Shown here: piece by piece, positions 55,383-63,235 of the stretch | Layout: each line of letters begins with the position of its first letter | How positions within the stretch are numbered: position 1 is the stretch's first letter | Source of the DNA: Paenibacillus gyeongsangnamensis | Lineage (GTDB): Bacteria > Bacillota > Bacilli > Paenibacillales > NBRC-103111 | Reading direction: 5' to 3' | NCBI RefSeq assembly: GCF_027533625.1 | Contig: NZ_JAQAGZ010000004.1 | Location: forward strand, 248,001-312,000 | Length of the DNA stretch: 64,000 nucleotides | Notes under the pieces: model-generated | Databases searched by the model: none | Told to the model about the DNA's origin: nothing | Seen by the model: only the letters and a program-made list of their open reading frames with translations | Made by a program: the position numbers and the translations under genes

Positions 55383-56774
55383 TTATTCAACCTTTAAGGG
55401 ATCTGCTGTTTGATTCATTGATTTTTCAATCTGTAATTTAGGATTAGCGAAACCGTCATTCATGCCATCCTTATTTTCATCTTGCAACAAACCAGCAGGA
55501 AAAGTGGTGTTGTTATTATTGCTTCTACCATAAAGGGCGAGGTATTCGGCACGAGTATATATTCCTTTTCCGTCAGGTAAAGGTTGTAGACCCTTTCTTT
55601 CTCTAGCTTCATCAATGGTAATAATGTCCTGTTGAACATCAATCTGCAAAATTGCCGAAAGCGACTTTTCATCTTGCAAGTTCGCTGTCCATCTGAATTT
55701 AAACAACAAGTCTTTAATACCTAGAGGCTCAATTATCTTCTTGTTGATAGCAGCAGCGACAGAATGAGCTAGTGGTCTAATTGCTCCTTCGTCAGAAGCA
55801 TTATCCAAAATATCTCCTGTAGCACGTGAAGCAAGAACAGCGCCAAACTTTTGAGAATCCAAACCAAATGCATTTGCAATCTGATTAATTAAGAAACCTT
55901 GCCACTTCAAAAACAATGCTTCATCACTTGAAGCTCCTAAATCAATTGAAGTTGCACCTTTTGAAGCAAATATAGGTAGGACTCCCCTACCTTCAATCTC
56001 ACTTCGCCAACGCATGATAAATTCATCTAATTGAGGTTGATCAAAGTCTTCCCCAAGATTCAACGCTTTATCAGTTGTCGCATTACTCGCTTTCTTACCC
56101 GCATAAGCTTGAGCATTCAGCAAATGATTAATTGTATCTGCTGCAACTTTTAATGGAGACAATCCCCAAGGCGAATTTGTGCGTGGATTATGCCTAATGA
56201 AAATAAGCTGATCGTCTCGAAAATCCACTTGTGACTTATCATTAAAATTAATCTGTGCGTATCTAGGATTAGTTCTCGAACCATTCCAGTTTGTATAGAT
56301 TTGAAGGCTTGCAGCATCGAATGGGTAAAGTACAAAAGGTTGATCTGTATTACCTTTCCATTCTCTCTTTTCGATGTTTGTATGACCTATAACAAGCATA
56401 TCTTCTACAATTTGCTCAATAAATGAACGCCAAGAATCATCATGGTTAGGTGACTCAAGGATTCTTTTGATTCGTTCGATATCCTTTTTCTGTCGTGCGT
56501 TCAATGACTTATTATTTTTAGCTACAATATCCCAATCTAACATTGAAACTTGATTTTTAATGTAATCAATCGCTCTTCTTGGAATAGGTGATTCGCTAAA
56601 AGAACGAAGTTTATTGTTATCAATCGTAAAGTTAGGTTGCGGTCTATTTACTCCTCCAACCATTCCGAAGAAAAAAGGAAATGGATTAGACCTTTGAGCC
56701 GGTTCTTGATTAGCGGCTTGCAATTCTGGCTTTCGGCCTAAAGCAGCACTCAATAAATTGCTTATGTATCCTAT
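55383..56774 (-). CDS. Portal protein (start codon appears to be ATA)
   Basis: A portal protein of about 463 aa with SESPIPRRAIDYIKNQVSML and HTNIEKREW early and WRSEIEGRGVLPIFASKGAT in the middle. AAGGAGGTGA at 56790-56781 stands 6 bases before ATA (56774-56772), which would begin MGYISNLLSAALGRKPE, a typical portal N terminus. No ATG/GTG exists between the in-frame TGA (56783) and the TTG at 56753, which lies 27 bases from the ribosome site. I use ATA provisionally; TTG 56753 (456 aa) is the alternative. Confidence 0.8.
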   Translation of the reverse strand: MGYISNLLSAALGRKPELQAANQEPAQRSNPFPFFFGMVGGVNRPQPNFTIDNNKLRSFSESPIPRRAIDYIKNQVSMLDWDIVAKNNKSLNARQKKDIERIKRILESPNHDDSWRSFIEQIVEDMLVIGHTNIEKREWKGNTDQPFVLYPFDAASLQIYTNWNGSRTNPRYAQINFNDKSQVDFRDDQLIFIRHNPRTNSPWGLSPLKVAADTINHLLNAQAYAGKKASNATTDKALNLGEDFDQPQLDEFIMRWRSEIEGRGVLPIFASKGATSIDLGASSDEALFLKWQGFLINQIANAFGLDSQKFGAVLASRATGDILDNASDEGAIRPLAHSVAAAINKKIIEPLGIKDLLFKFRWTANLQDEKSLSAILQIDVQQDIITIDEARERKGLQPLPDGKGIYTRAEYLALYGRSNNNNTTFPAGLLQDENKDGMNDGFANPKLQIEKSMNQTADPLKVE

Positions 56775-56788
56775 GACTATTCACCTCC

Positions 56789-58465
56789 TTAAAGCGAACC
56801 TAATGCAACCCCTCGTCGTTTCGACTTAGCTATCTGTGAAACAACCATTTCCAAAGCATCTGACCTATCATCTTTTCGAGGTAATGAACGATCTGTTCCC
56901 ACATCTTCAAGTTCAGCGATTAATTCATGTTGATTTTTTTGGAAACGCAAAAAACCATTCGATACGAATGGTTCAAGCGATGAAATTCTGAGCCATTTAT
57001 CACCATTAGGCTTCGGAATCTCTTTTATAGGTAAGTAAACACCACGACTAAGAGCAGCCTTTGCTAAATCCGTCATAAACAAGAATTGGAATTGAACGGT
57101 TTCAACAACAAAACTTCGATAATTGTATATCCTGGCTTTTTCAATACACGCATCGATAATCTTTTCTGGCGTTCTACGCTTTGCATCAACCTCAAGCACA
57201 TACATGATTCCTGTTTTCTTATGCTTTCCTACAGTTACAATTGCAGACAAGTCAGACTTATCATTCTTACCTAGCGATGGGTCAACTGCACCATAGATAT
57301 CAAGGTCATCCATATTGATATCCGATAATTCATAGTAAGTAAAATCTCTAAACAATACTGTGGTATCATCTTTTGGATCACCAATGTACTCAGTTAAGAA
57401 AGATTTTCTATTAGCTTGACGAATTACCATCAAGTCATAAAGTGAAATTCTTTCTTTCCAAAGGACTTCTGCCCCTTCTTCCATATCAATCATATTACTA
57501 TCATAAAATTCTCTGGCCTTTAGGTTCGCAATCTCTTTAGCATGATCTTCGTTTTCTGCTTCATCCCAATCACGCTTATTTAGTATTAGTCCCCATTGCT
57601 CCCATAAATCCATTCTTTCAGGCCAACTTGTAATAGCTGAATACCTTTTTGTCTTGAACCGAGTATCATTCTTTATAATCCTGTTCAAAACAGCATCATT
57701 ATGAAGAATCGTACCAACCCAAATGATTTTTGTGCCACCTTGAGTTGGTGAGCCTAATGGAACGATGGTACTATTAAACCAGTTATGCATTTTATCACGA
57801 TAAGTTGGACTGTATACATCAGGGTCTTTTTCAAGATCATCAATTAATACCCATGGACGATTTCCTAGATGGTTCTTACCACGAATTGCATCACCAGAAC
57901 CTACAGCTTCAACAAGGATGTTATTTGCTGTGATGATTTCACTTTCAGACCATTTGCGTCTATTATACATGTCTCCAAAATCACGTATTAGCTCGTCGTT
58001 ATTCTCAAGTTCAAACTTGATGTTAGTTAATACTTGCTTTGCTCCTTCTTGTTTATTGTTGATAATTACAAGATATGGATGGATCTGAAAACAGATGATA
58101 TATAGTGCCGTTATTGTCGTCCCTAATATCGTCTTAGCATGGCTGCGAGGTGCTATAAACCCTAGGAAGGAATTATGATCCTTGTCGTTTACAGCATTAC
58201 AAATCATTTTAGCCATATCATAATGAAACTCTGGTGATGGTGTTTTAGGCCAAAGTAATCGATTATTGTTAAAATATCGCTTGGCAAAAGCCATAATATC
58301 ATAACGATAAGATTCGATTTGCTTTAGACGCTCCAATTCCTTTAGGGATGATATGTATTTATGCATCGATGATTCATCAAGATTACCTTGATTGAAAAGT
58401 GCTTCGTATATGTTTACTTTTTCAGTATAGAGATTGATTTTCTCTATACGTTCAGTGTCATTCAT
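56789..58465 (-). CDS. terL: Terminase large subunit
   Basis: A 558-aa packaging motor. The ATPase domain shows a Walker A-like GFIAPRSHAKTILG and Walker B WVLIDDLEKDPD; the C-terminal nuclease domain begins AVDPSLGKNDKSDLSAIVTVG and includes VLEVDAKRRTPEKII. It cuts and pumps DNA through the portal encoded next. Its stop is inside the portal ribosome site. Confidence 0.93.
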   Translation of the reverse strand: MNDTERIEKINLYTEKVNIYEALFNQGNLDESSMHKYISSLKELERLKQIESYRYDIMAFAKRYFNNNRLLWPKTPSPEFHYDMAKMICNAVNDKDHNSFLGFIAPRSHAKTILGTTITALYIICFQIHPYLVIINNKQEGAKQVLTNIKFELENNDELIRDFGDMYNRRKWSESEIITANNILVEAVGSGDAIRGKNHLGNRPWVLIDDLEKDPDVYSPTYRDKMHNWFNSTIVPLGSPTQGGTKIIWVGTILHNDAVLNRIIKNDTRFKTKRYSAITSWPERMDLWEQWGLILNKRDWDEAENEDHAKEIANLKAREFYDSNMIDMEEGAEVLWKERISLYDLMVIRQANRKSFLTEYIGDPKDDTTVLFRDFTYYELSDINMDDLDIYGAVDPSLGKNDKSDLSAIVTVGKHKKTGIMYVLEVDAKRRTPEKIIDACIEKARIYNYRSFVVETVQFQFLFMTDLAKAALSRGVYLPIKEIPKPNGDKWLRISSLEPFVSNGFLRFQKNQHELIAELEDVGTDRSLPRKDDRSDALEMVVSQIAKSKRRGVALGSL

Positions 58466-58543
58466 AAAACCACCTTTAAATTCACCTCCATCATAAAAGA
58501 TAATAAACCTTCAACAATGGAGGTAATGTTGGATATTTCGTTT

Positions 58544-58801
58544 CTACCATAACTGATTCAATGTAATGGCTATTGTAAGTTCGGAATCTTGTGTAGGTAA
58601 TGCGGTAAATGGGGTTTTTCTCCCATTTGCATAGTAAGCAAGTGCCCACGCAACTTGTTGGTATGAAAGCGTGGGGTTTGCTGTAACGCAGTCAGAAATG
58701 CTTTTTCCACTATTTGTATTGAACCAAGTTACAACTGTATTCACAACGCCATTAGTCAACCATTGATCGGTTGTCGTTGCCGGAACAATGATAACGGCCA
58801 T
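58544..58801 (-). CDS. Hypothetical 85-aa protein
   Basis: Starts MAVIIVPATTTDQWLTNGVV and ends in LPTQDSELTIAITLNQLW. Not recognised. It is coupled to the upstream 655-aa gene (TAATG overlap), so the pair probably function together. Confidence 0.7.
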   Translation of the reverse strand: MAVIIVPATTTDQWLTNGVVNTVVTWFNTNSGKSISDCVTANPTLSYQQVAWALAYYANGRKTPFTALPTQDSELTIAITLNQLW

Positions 58802-60768
58802 TATACAAGCACCTCCCTGACATAAATATCGAACTGCCCGGACGTAGGGGCTGTACTACCTGTTGTAATATTCAAATACAGGCAGTTTGCGATACCCCCA
58901 GCACCTTGACCGTCTTTAAGCGTACAGAGGTATCCGCCAGTCCAAATTCCTGCTGTCATTTGAACGGCTAAGTTTGCACTTGTATCTTGATAGTTAACGG
59001 CTGTACCCGCGTCATCATAAGTATAGACCTTGACAGCACCTGAGTTCTGGTTCGTGTTGTTTACGATAGTAATAGACCGGTTTCTTGCGGTGTAGTTCAA
59101 AACACTTTTGAAGTAAAACGAATAGCTCGTAGTCGCCGCAGTTAAAGAACTATATGATACAGTAGTGTGGTATATGGTTGGAACAGTAGATGTAAGAACA
59201 TTTGCGGCTCCGTTCGTACCTTTCCAACGGTCCATACTTCCGCCATTCCACAAGGAAGGAGCCATCATAACAATGTTTGACGCTGATACACCGTCAGCAG
59301 TAGCAGCACGTTCAAGGAAGTATAACCCTGTTGATGGGTCGTATACAGCTTCTTCCGCAATGCCGATACCATTAGGATAAAATCCAGAAGTACCAGGGCC
59401 ATTGACTGCATATACATCCCACTGTGCGCCTGTATGCCCGCTGTTGGCAATTGCAGTTTGAATTGTTACTGGATTTGTCCCTGCAACATAGCTTTGAGAG
59501 GTATAAACAACTTCTGTTGTACCGCCTGTAAGGACTAATATGGAACCCGGCTGTAATCCCGTAGGAGCAGCGCTAAAGGTAATGGAAGTAGAACCAACGC
59601 CGCCGCCAGAAGATATAGTACCTGAGGCAACACCCTTGCCTTGAATGTTACGAGAGCGATCATAGTTTACACCGTTAAACTGATATTCGGCTGCTACTGC
59701 TGTTCCTGTACCACTTGCTCCATCAAGTTCCCCGGATGCGGAGCGTTCTTTCTCCCATCCACCTGCTCCACTATTAAGTTGAGCATTAAACAACATAGCA
59801 GGGCTTGCTTGTAATCCTGTACCAGTTGTACCATCGGTCACAGTAGCATCTTTAGCTTGGTTGTAAACAAACCCGGAAATTGTCCATGTCCCACTATGAG
59901 CATTATTAAATTTCGCGGTGAATGTGTTAGATGTGACAGCAGTAACAACAACGGTTTCCTTACTTGCACCTGTATCTACAACCAATACGGAACCAACTTG
60001 AATAGACCAAGCACTTCCTTGAACCGTTCCGCTCATAGCGGCGGGTGTAACGGAAACTGTTTGTCCTGCCGTAACGGAAGTGGTAGAAGTGGTTGAAAAA
60101 GAACTTGCAAGTTGTTGTGTTCCTGTTGCAATACCAAGAGCAGGAATACCGTCAATTCCAGTTTCTCGCTGACGGTCTAAGTTGCCAGTCGTATTCAATA
60201 ACTGAGCTACGCCACCTGTCATCAGACCATAAGTCGTACCGCCAAATGATTGGTTATCTGTATTGTGAAATGCAGAAATAGTGGCTAACTGCTGTGTTGC
60301 ACCATCTTCCAATCTCATATAACCGGGGCTTGATTGCGTTGTGGAACCCCCACCACCACCACTTGGATTTGTTTCATTGCCCATTGAATATGCTTGAGCA
60401 ACACCAATAACCGTAATCGATCCGCTTGTATATGATGAAATACGCGCTCGTACAGAAGTCAACCCCCGAGCATTAACCTCATATAGACCCGTTGCCGATG
60501 CAGTAGGACTTGCACTATTTGTGCCCCTTTGAAAAGCATTAACCGCATACCAGTTTCCGTCCGGTCCTTGACCTTCAAATATGATTGTTCCGACAAATGT
60601 GCCAGATACAGCCAATTCCGCCACTCCATAACCACTAGTATTCAACGGATTCCCATTTCCTAATGCATTTGCCGCATTTTGGAGTGTTACAACAGATGAT
60701 AAGGTGCTGCCCGATTGTTGCATAGAGTATATTAATTGACCATATTGATCTACTTGTTGTGCTGACAT
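58801..60768 (-). CDS. 655-aa structural-like protein between the terminase genes
   Basis: A large, Gly/Ser/Thr-rich, beta-prone protein. The N-terminal ~135 residues (MSAQQVDQYGQLIYSMQQSG; ELAVSGTFVGTIIFEGQGPD; GSITVIGVAQAYSMGNETNP) form one domain; a GGGGGST linker leads to a long C-terminal part with a sugar-binding-like sandwich (TYDDAGTAVNYQD). It looks like a virion surface or fibre protein. This place, between terS and terL, is unusual. AAGGAGG precedes the ATG. GC looks higher than in neighbours. Confidence 0.7.
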   Translation of the reverse strand: MSAQQVDQYGQLIYSMQQSGSTLSSVVTLQNAANALGNGNPLNTSGYGVAELAVSGTFVGTIIFEGQGPDGNWYAVNAFQRGTNSASPTASATGLYEVNARGLTSVRARISSYTSGSITVIGVAQAYSMGNETNPSGGGGGSTTQSSPGYMRLEDGATQQLATISAFHNTDNQSFGGTTYGLMTGGVAQLLNTTGNLDRQRETGIDGIPALGIATGTQQLASSFSTTSTTSVTAGQTVSVTPAAMSGTVQGSAWSIQVGSVLVVDTGASKETVVVTAVTSNTFTAKFNNAHSGTWTISGFVYNQAKDATVTDGTTGTGLQASPAMLFNAQLNSGAGGWEKERSASGELDGASGTGTAVAAEYQFNGVNYDRSRNIQGKGVASGTISSGGGVGSTSITFSAAPTGLQPGSILVLTGGTTEVVYTSQSYVAGTNPVTIQTAIANSGHTGAQWDVYAVNGPGTSGFYPNGIGIAEEAVYDPSTGLYFLERAATADGVSASNIVMMAPSLWNGGSMDRWKGTNGAANVLTSTVPTIYHTTVSYSSLTAATTSYSFYFKSVLNYTARNRSITIVNNTNQNSGAVKVYTYDDAGTAVNYQDTSANLAVQMTAGIWTGGYLCTLKDGQGAGGIANCLYLNITTGSTAPTSGQFDIYVREVLV

Positions 60769-60844
60769 ATAAACCTCCTTATGAAAGTTGAAAAATTTCT
60801 CAGAAAAATTTTGTTAGGAATAATGAATAGGGAAAATTGACAAT

Positions 60845-60877
60845 AAAAAAAAGGGAGTGGCCTAGTGACCATCCCTT
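60845..60877 (-). terminator. Terminator of the terS transcript
   Basis: Minus strand: AAGGGA (60877-60872) pairs with TCCCTT (60856-60851), with extra G-C pairs inside, followed by TTTTTTTT. It stands between terS and the 655-aa gene. Confidence 0.75.
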
Positions 60878-60981
60878 GAGAGTTTAAAAAATGATAAAAT
60901 TATAAGTATGAAATCCGTTGGGGGCTGCACAGCAATGACCCCATTTCTTGCAACGGAGTGGCATACCCCATGGCACCCTGA

Positions 60982-61090
60982 TTCGTGTAAATGGTTCGTG
61001 TAAATTGTATTACACGAACTAAAACAACACTTTTGGGGCCATTTTACCGCCAAAAATATAGTACTTAGGGCTAGAAAATGGTTCGTGTAA
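60982..61090. repeat. TTCGTGTAA repeats with a 10-6-10 palindrome
   Basis: TTCGTGTAA at 60982-60990; GTTCGTGTAA at 60994-61003 with its inverse TTACACGAAC at 61010-61019 around a 6-bp centre (attgta); another GTTCGTGTAA at 61081-61090. A further copy is at 63188-63197 before the tyrosine recombinase. The 10-6-10 geometry matches Xer/dif-type core sites. Confidence 0.85.
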
Positions 61091-61112
61091 TTCTAATACC
61101 CCCACGGCTTTT

Positions 61113-61547
61113 TTATTCTGACTTCAACACACTGTTCCTTAACTCATCTAACTCTCTCTTCAAATCATCTGTTGTCTTGTTTGATTCATTAATGTTTGTG
61201 TTCACATCAGCCGTGATATGAGTGTTGTCTTTCAATTTGCCGCGACTTTTCAAAAAGAGTTCCGCTGCCTTCATGTTCTGTTTCTTAACTGCTTGTTCAA
61301 TGATTGAATTATATATCTTGGCTAAATGTTCATCAGCTACAGATTCGGTAAACTCGTCCCTTGCTTCAATAAAATCTGGATCATTGGTTCTCCAATTGAA
61401 TAATGTTCGCTGAGATACCCCACACTCTTTTGCAATGGTATCATACGTCATCTTTTTAGACTCACCATCATTTAATTTTAAGTCCAGAGCTGTGAGTAAT
61501 TTTATTGCCTTCTGCTGTTCTGACTTCAATTTGCTGAGTTTCTTCAT
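61113..61547 (-). CDS. terS: Terminase small subunit-like protein
   Basis: A 144-aa protein with an N-terminal helix-turn-helix (YDTIAKECGVSQRTLFNWRT) and IEQAVKKQNMKAAELFLKSRGKLKD, the pattern of phBC6A51-type small terminases. It binds the packaging site. Ribosome site GGGGTGA precedes the ATG. It is separated from terL by two genes and a terminator. Confidence 0.75.
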   Translation of the reverse strand: MKKLSKLKSEQQKAIKLLTALDLKLNDGESKKMTYDTIAKECGVSQRTLFNWRTNDPDFIEARDEFTESVADEHLAKIYNSIIEQAVKKQNMKAAELFLKSRGKLKDNTHITADVNTNINESNKTTDDLKRELDELRNSVLKSE

Positions 61548-61615
61548 AAATTCACCCCTTTTATACCACTTTTAACCATTCCACTTTATCGAATTAAAGC
61601 ATTACACTGTATAAT

Positions 61616-61719
61616 GGTAAAGTGATGAAGCAAAAGCCGATTTTGAAAAGTTTTCTTATTAATACGTGCACCTCTAGAAAACGTAACTTTATCGGCAACT
61701 TTAAGCACATCACTTTACC
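61616..61719. other. Three-tier nested inverted repeats upstream of terS (104 bp)
   Basis: GGTAAAGTGATG (61616-61627) pairs with CATCACTTTACC (61708-61719), 12 bp perfect. Inside, GCCGAT (61636-61641) pairs with ATCGGC (61691-61696), and GTTTTCT (61650-61656) with AGAAAAC (61676-61682). It lies about 70 bp upstream of terS, in a 253-bp spacer without genes. It could be a structured RNA, an origin or a packaging site. Confidence 0.8.
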
Positions 61720-61800
61720 ACACTAAAATTTTTCCTTCATTATATGTTCCATTTTTGATATCAATTTTATATCATTCCATATCAATTATAGAACGATATA

Positions 61801-62061
61801 TTAAACATCTTCGCCTTCTTCAATAATAAAACCATTCATAATTATCTTGACCATTTTAGCATCTGGTTCCCTATTTTGTTCTTTACAATTCTTATAATAA
61901 ACCTGCAAATATTCATCTTTAATCTCATCTATTGTAGCTTCATTCCGAAGTAACCTTAGCATTTTTTTTGAAACATCGCTATATGATTTAAAGAGAGTAT
62001 CGGCATATAGATGCAAACTAAATTTTTCACTTAATGGAATGATATATTCTCTATCTTCCAT
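61801..62061 (-). CDS. Hypothetical 86-aa protein
   Basis: Starts MEDREYIIPLSEKFSLHLYA and has LRNEATIDEIKDEYLQVYYK. I do not recognise the family. ATG 62061 is one base after the stop of the previous frame (TAAtATG), which points to translational coupling and decides the start. Confidence 0.65.
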   Translation of the reverse strand: MEDREYIIPLSEKFSLHLYADTLFKSYSDVSKKMLRLLRNEATIDEIKDEYLQVYYKNCKEQNREPDAKMVKIIMNGFIIEEGEDV

Positions 62062-62062
62062 A

Positions 62063-62209
62063 TTACTTCTTCTCTTCTTCAACAATCGGATTATTCAATA
62101 CTGCCTTAATCTCCAGAATAAACTCAGCTTCACTACCTTTTAAATCAGCTCAATTAATAAACACCAGAATATTTTGTTTTACATGATCCGCAATTTCATA
62201 TTTTGCCAT
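62063..62209 (-). pseudogene. Small conserved-type phage gene with in-frame TGA
   Basis: From ATG 62209 (GGAG 10 bases upstream) it reads MAKYEIADHVKQNILVFIN, then TGA at 62152-62150, then ADLKGSEAEFILEIKAVLNN and NPIVEEEKK to TAA at 62065-62063. The two halves read as one normal 48-aa protein if the TGA was CGA (Arg). The intact downstream coupling to the next gene suggests recent decay or readthrough. Confidence 0.7.
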
Positions 62210-62244
62210 CAATATCAATCTCCTATTATTTTTTAATGAAATAG

Positions 62245-62269
62245 AAAAAAGCCACCTCAAAAGGTGACT
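62245..62269 (-). terminator. Terminator after the HEPN-like gene
   Basis: Minus strand: AGTCACCT (62269-62262) pairs with AGGTGGCT (62257-62250), loop TTTG, then TTTTTT. Confidence 0.85.
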
Positions 62270-62279
62270 ACCTAATACT

Positions 62280-63092
62280 TTATTGTTTTTGTCTCCATAT
62301 CCTACTTTGAATATAGTCAAAGAGTAAAATACTTTTTAATGAATTAACTGGTGTGCCATATTCTGTATCTGCACCATGAAGAATTGCATTACGACTTAAA
62401 TATGATTCCAACGGTTTCCCATGTTCGAAATTTACAAGTACTATTGTTTTATAGAACCCCAAAGCCACAGAATCGAAGGACATTATATGATCCTCAGATA
62501 ATAAATCTGACAAGTAGCCTTTCATTTTGTAACCATCCATACGTCCGATATGTTGAAATCCGTCTGCAACCATTCCTTCTAATTGGGCCAATAATGGCGG
62601 TATTGCAATAAAATAATTTCCATTAACATGAGCATTTATCGATTGCCTTAAGATTAGCATTCTTTTGCTTAATAACTCAAAACTTTCCCACTCACTTAAT
62701 AAACCATTTAGTTCTTCTTGATCAAACCTCTGAAATAAGTACTCATGCAAATATTGTTCTGTTTTTTCTTTACCGTGTTCATCATAATAATCGATTATCT
62801 CAGAAATCTCGAAAGTGAAAAACTTATCACTTGGCGGATAACCACAATCAACTAATATCAATTTAAGAGCTTCAGTTTTATTCTCTATTATTTTTAAATG
62901 TTTATACGCTAATTTTAATGATTCAGAAAATTTTAAAACAGCTTGATCGATCCCGCTTCTTAACTTTCTTGTCATTTCTGCTATTTCTTTCGTATTTCTT
63001 AAACTTTCTCTCATATATTCAATAACTTGTTGAGTTGGATTCAGCATCGATTCCTGTATCTCTCTTATAGTCTTTACCAAGTCATCATCCAT
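62280..63092 (-). CDS. Hypothetical protein with C-terminal HEPN-like RNxxxH motif
   Basis: A 270-aa protein. A helical N terminus (about 1-90) leads to a helical middle and a C-terminal segment with LSRNAILHGADTEYG (Arg234 and His239, an R-x4-H motif) then NSLKSILLFDYIQSR. R-x4-6-H with flanking helices is the hallmark of HEPN RNases, many of which act in phage defence or abortive infection. It is monocistronic with its own terminator, as cargo genes usually are. Activity is inferred. Confidence 0.65.
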   Translation of the reverse strand: MDDDLVKTIREIQESMLNPTQQVIEYMRESLRNTKEIAEMTRKLRSGIDQAVLKFSESLKLAYKHLKIIENKTEALKLILVDCGYPPSDKFFTFEISEIIDYYDEHGKEKTEQYLHEYLFQRFDQEELNGLLSEWESFELLSKRMLILRQSINAHVNGNYFIAIPPLLAQLEGMVADGFQHIGRMDGYKMKGYLSDLLSEDHIMSFDSVALGFYKTIVLVNFEHGKPLESYLSRNAILHGADTEYGTPVNSLKSILLFDYIQSRIWRQKQ

Positions 63093-63144
63093 TATATAAT
63101 CTCCCTGTAAAAAAGCATTTAAGAATATTATATAATGACTTCAG

Positions 63145-63174
63145 TTGACTTTCCATATCCATCCATGGTATATT
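63145..63174 (+). promoter_or_regulatory. Probable promoter of the tyrosine recombinase
   Basis: TTGACT (63145-63150), 18-bp spacer, TATATT (63169-63174). The GTTCGTGTAA motif (63188-63197) lies just downstream of the expected start, so it could be an operator or a recombination half-site. Confidence 0.65.
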
Positions 63175-63235
63175 TTACTTATAGATAGTTCGTGTAATTA
63201 ATTCGCATATAAATTACAAATTGGAGGTAATAACC

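Larger units (their letters stand above)
60769..61112. other. Gene-free 344-bp spacer with hairpins and recombinase-like palindrome
   Basis: From left: ribosome site of the 655-aa gene, a terS terminator (60845-60877), a nested stem CCGTTG/CAACGG with GGGG/CCCC inside (60915-60956), then TTCGTGTAA repeats and a 26-bp palindrome (60994-61019) and another GTTCGTGTAA (61081-61090). No gene is supported. It is a candidate packaging (cos/pac) or recombination site. Confidence 0.6.

Noticed and set aside
60862-61053. A 63-codon minus-strand frame in the terS spacer
   Set aside because: It overlaps the nested stem, palindrome and terminator, is Cys/His-rich without pattern and has no ribosome site.
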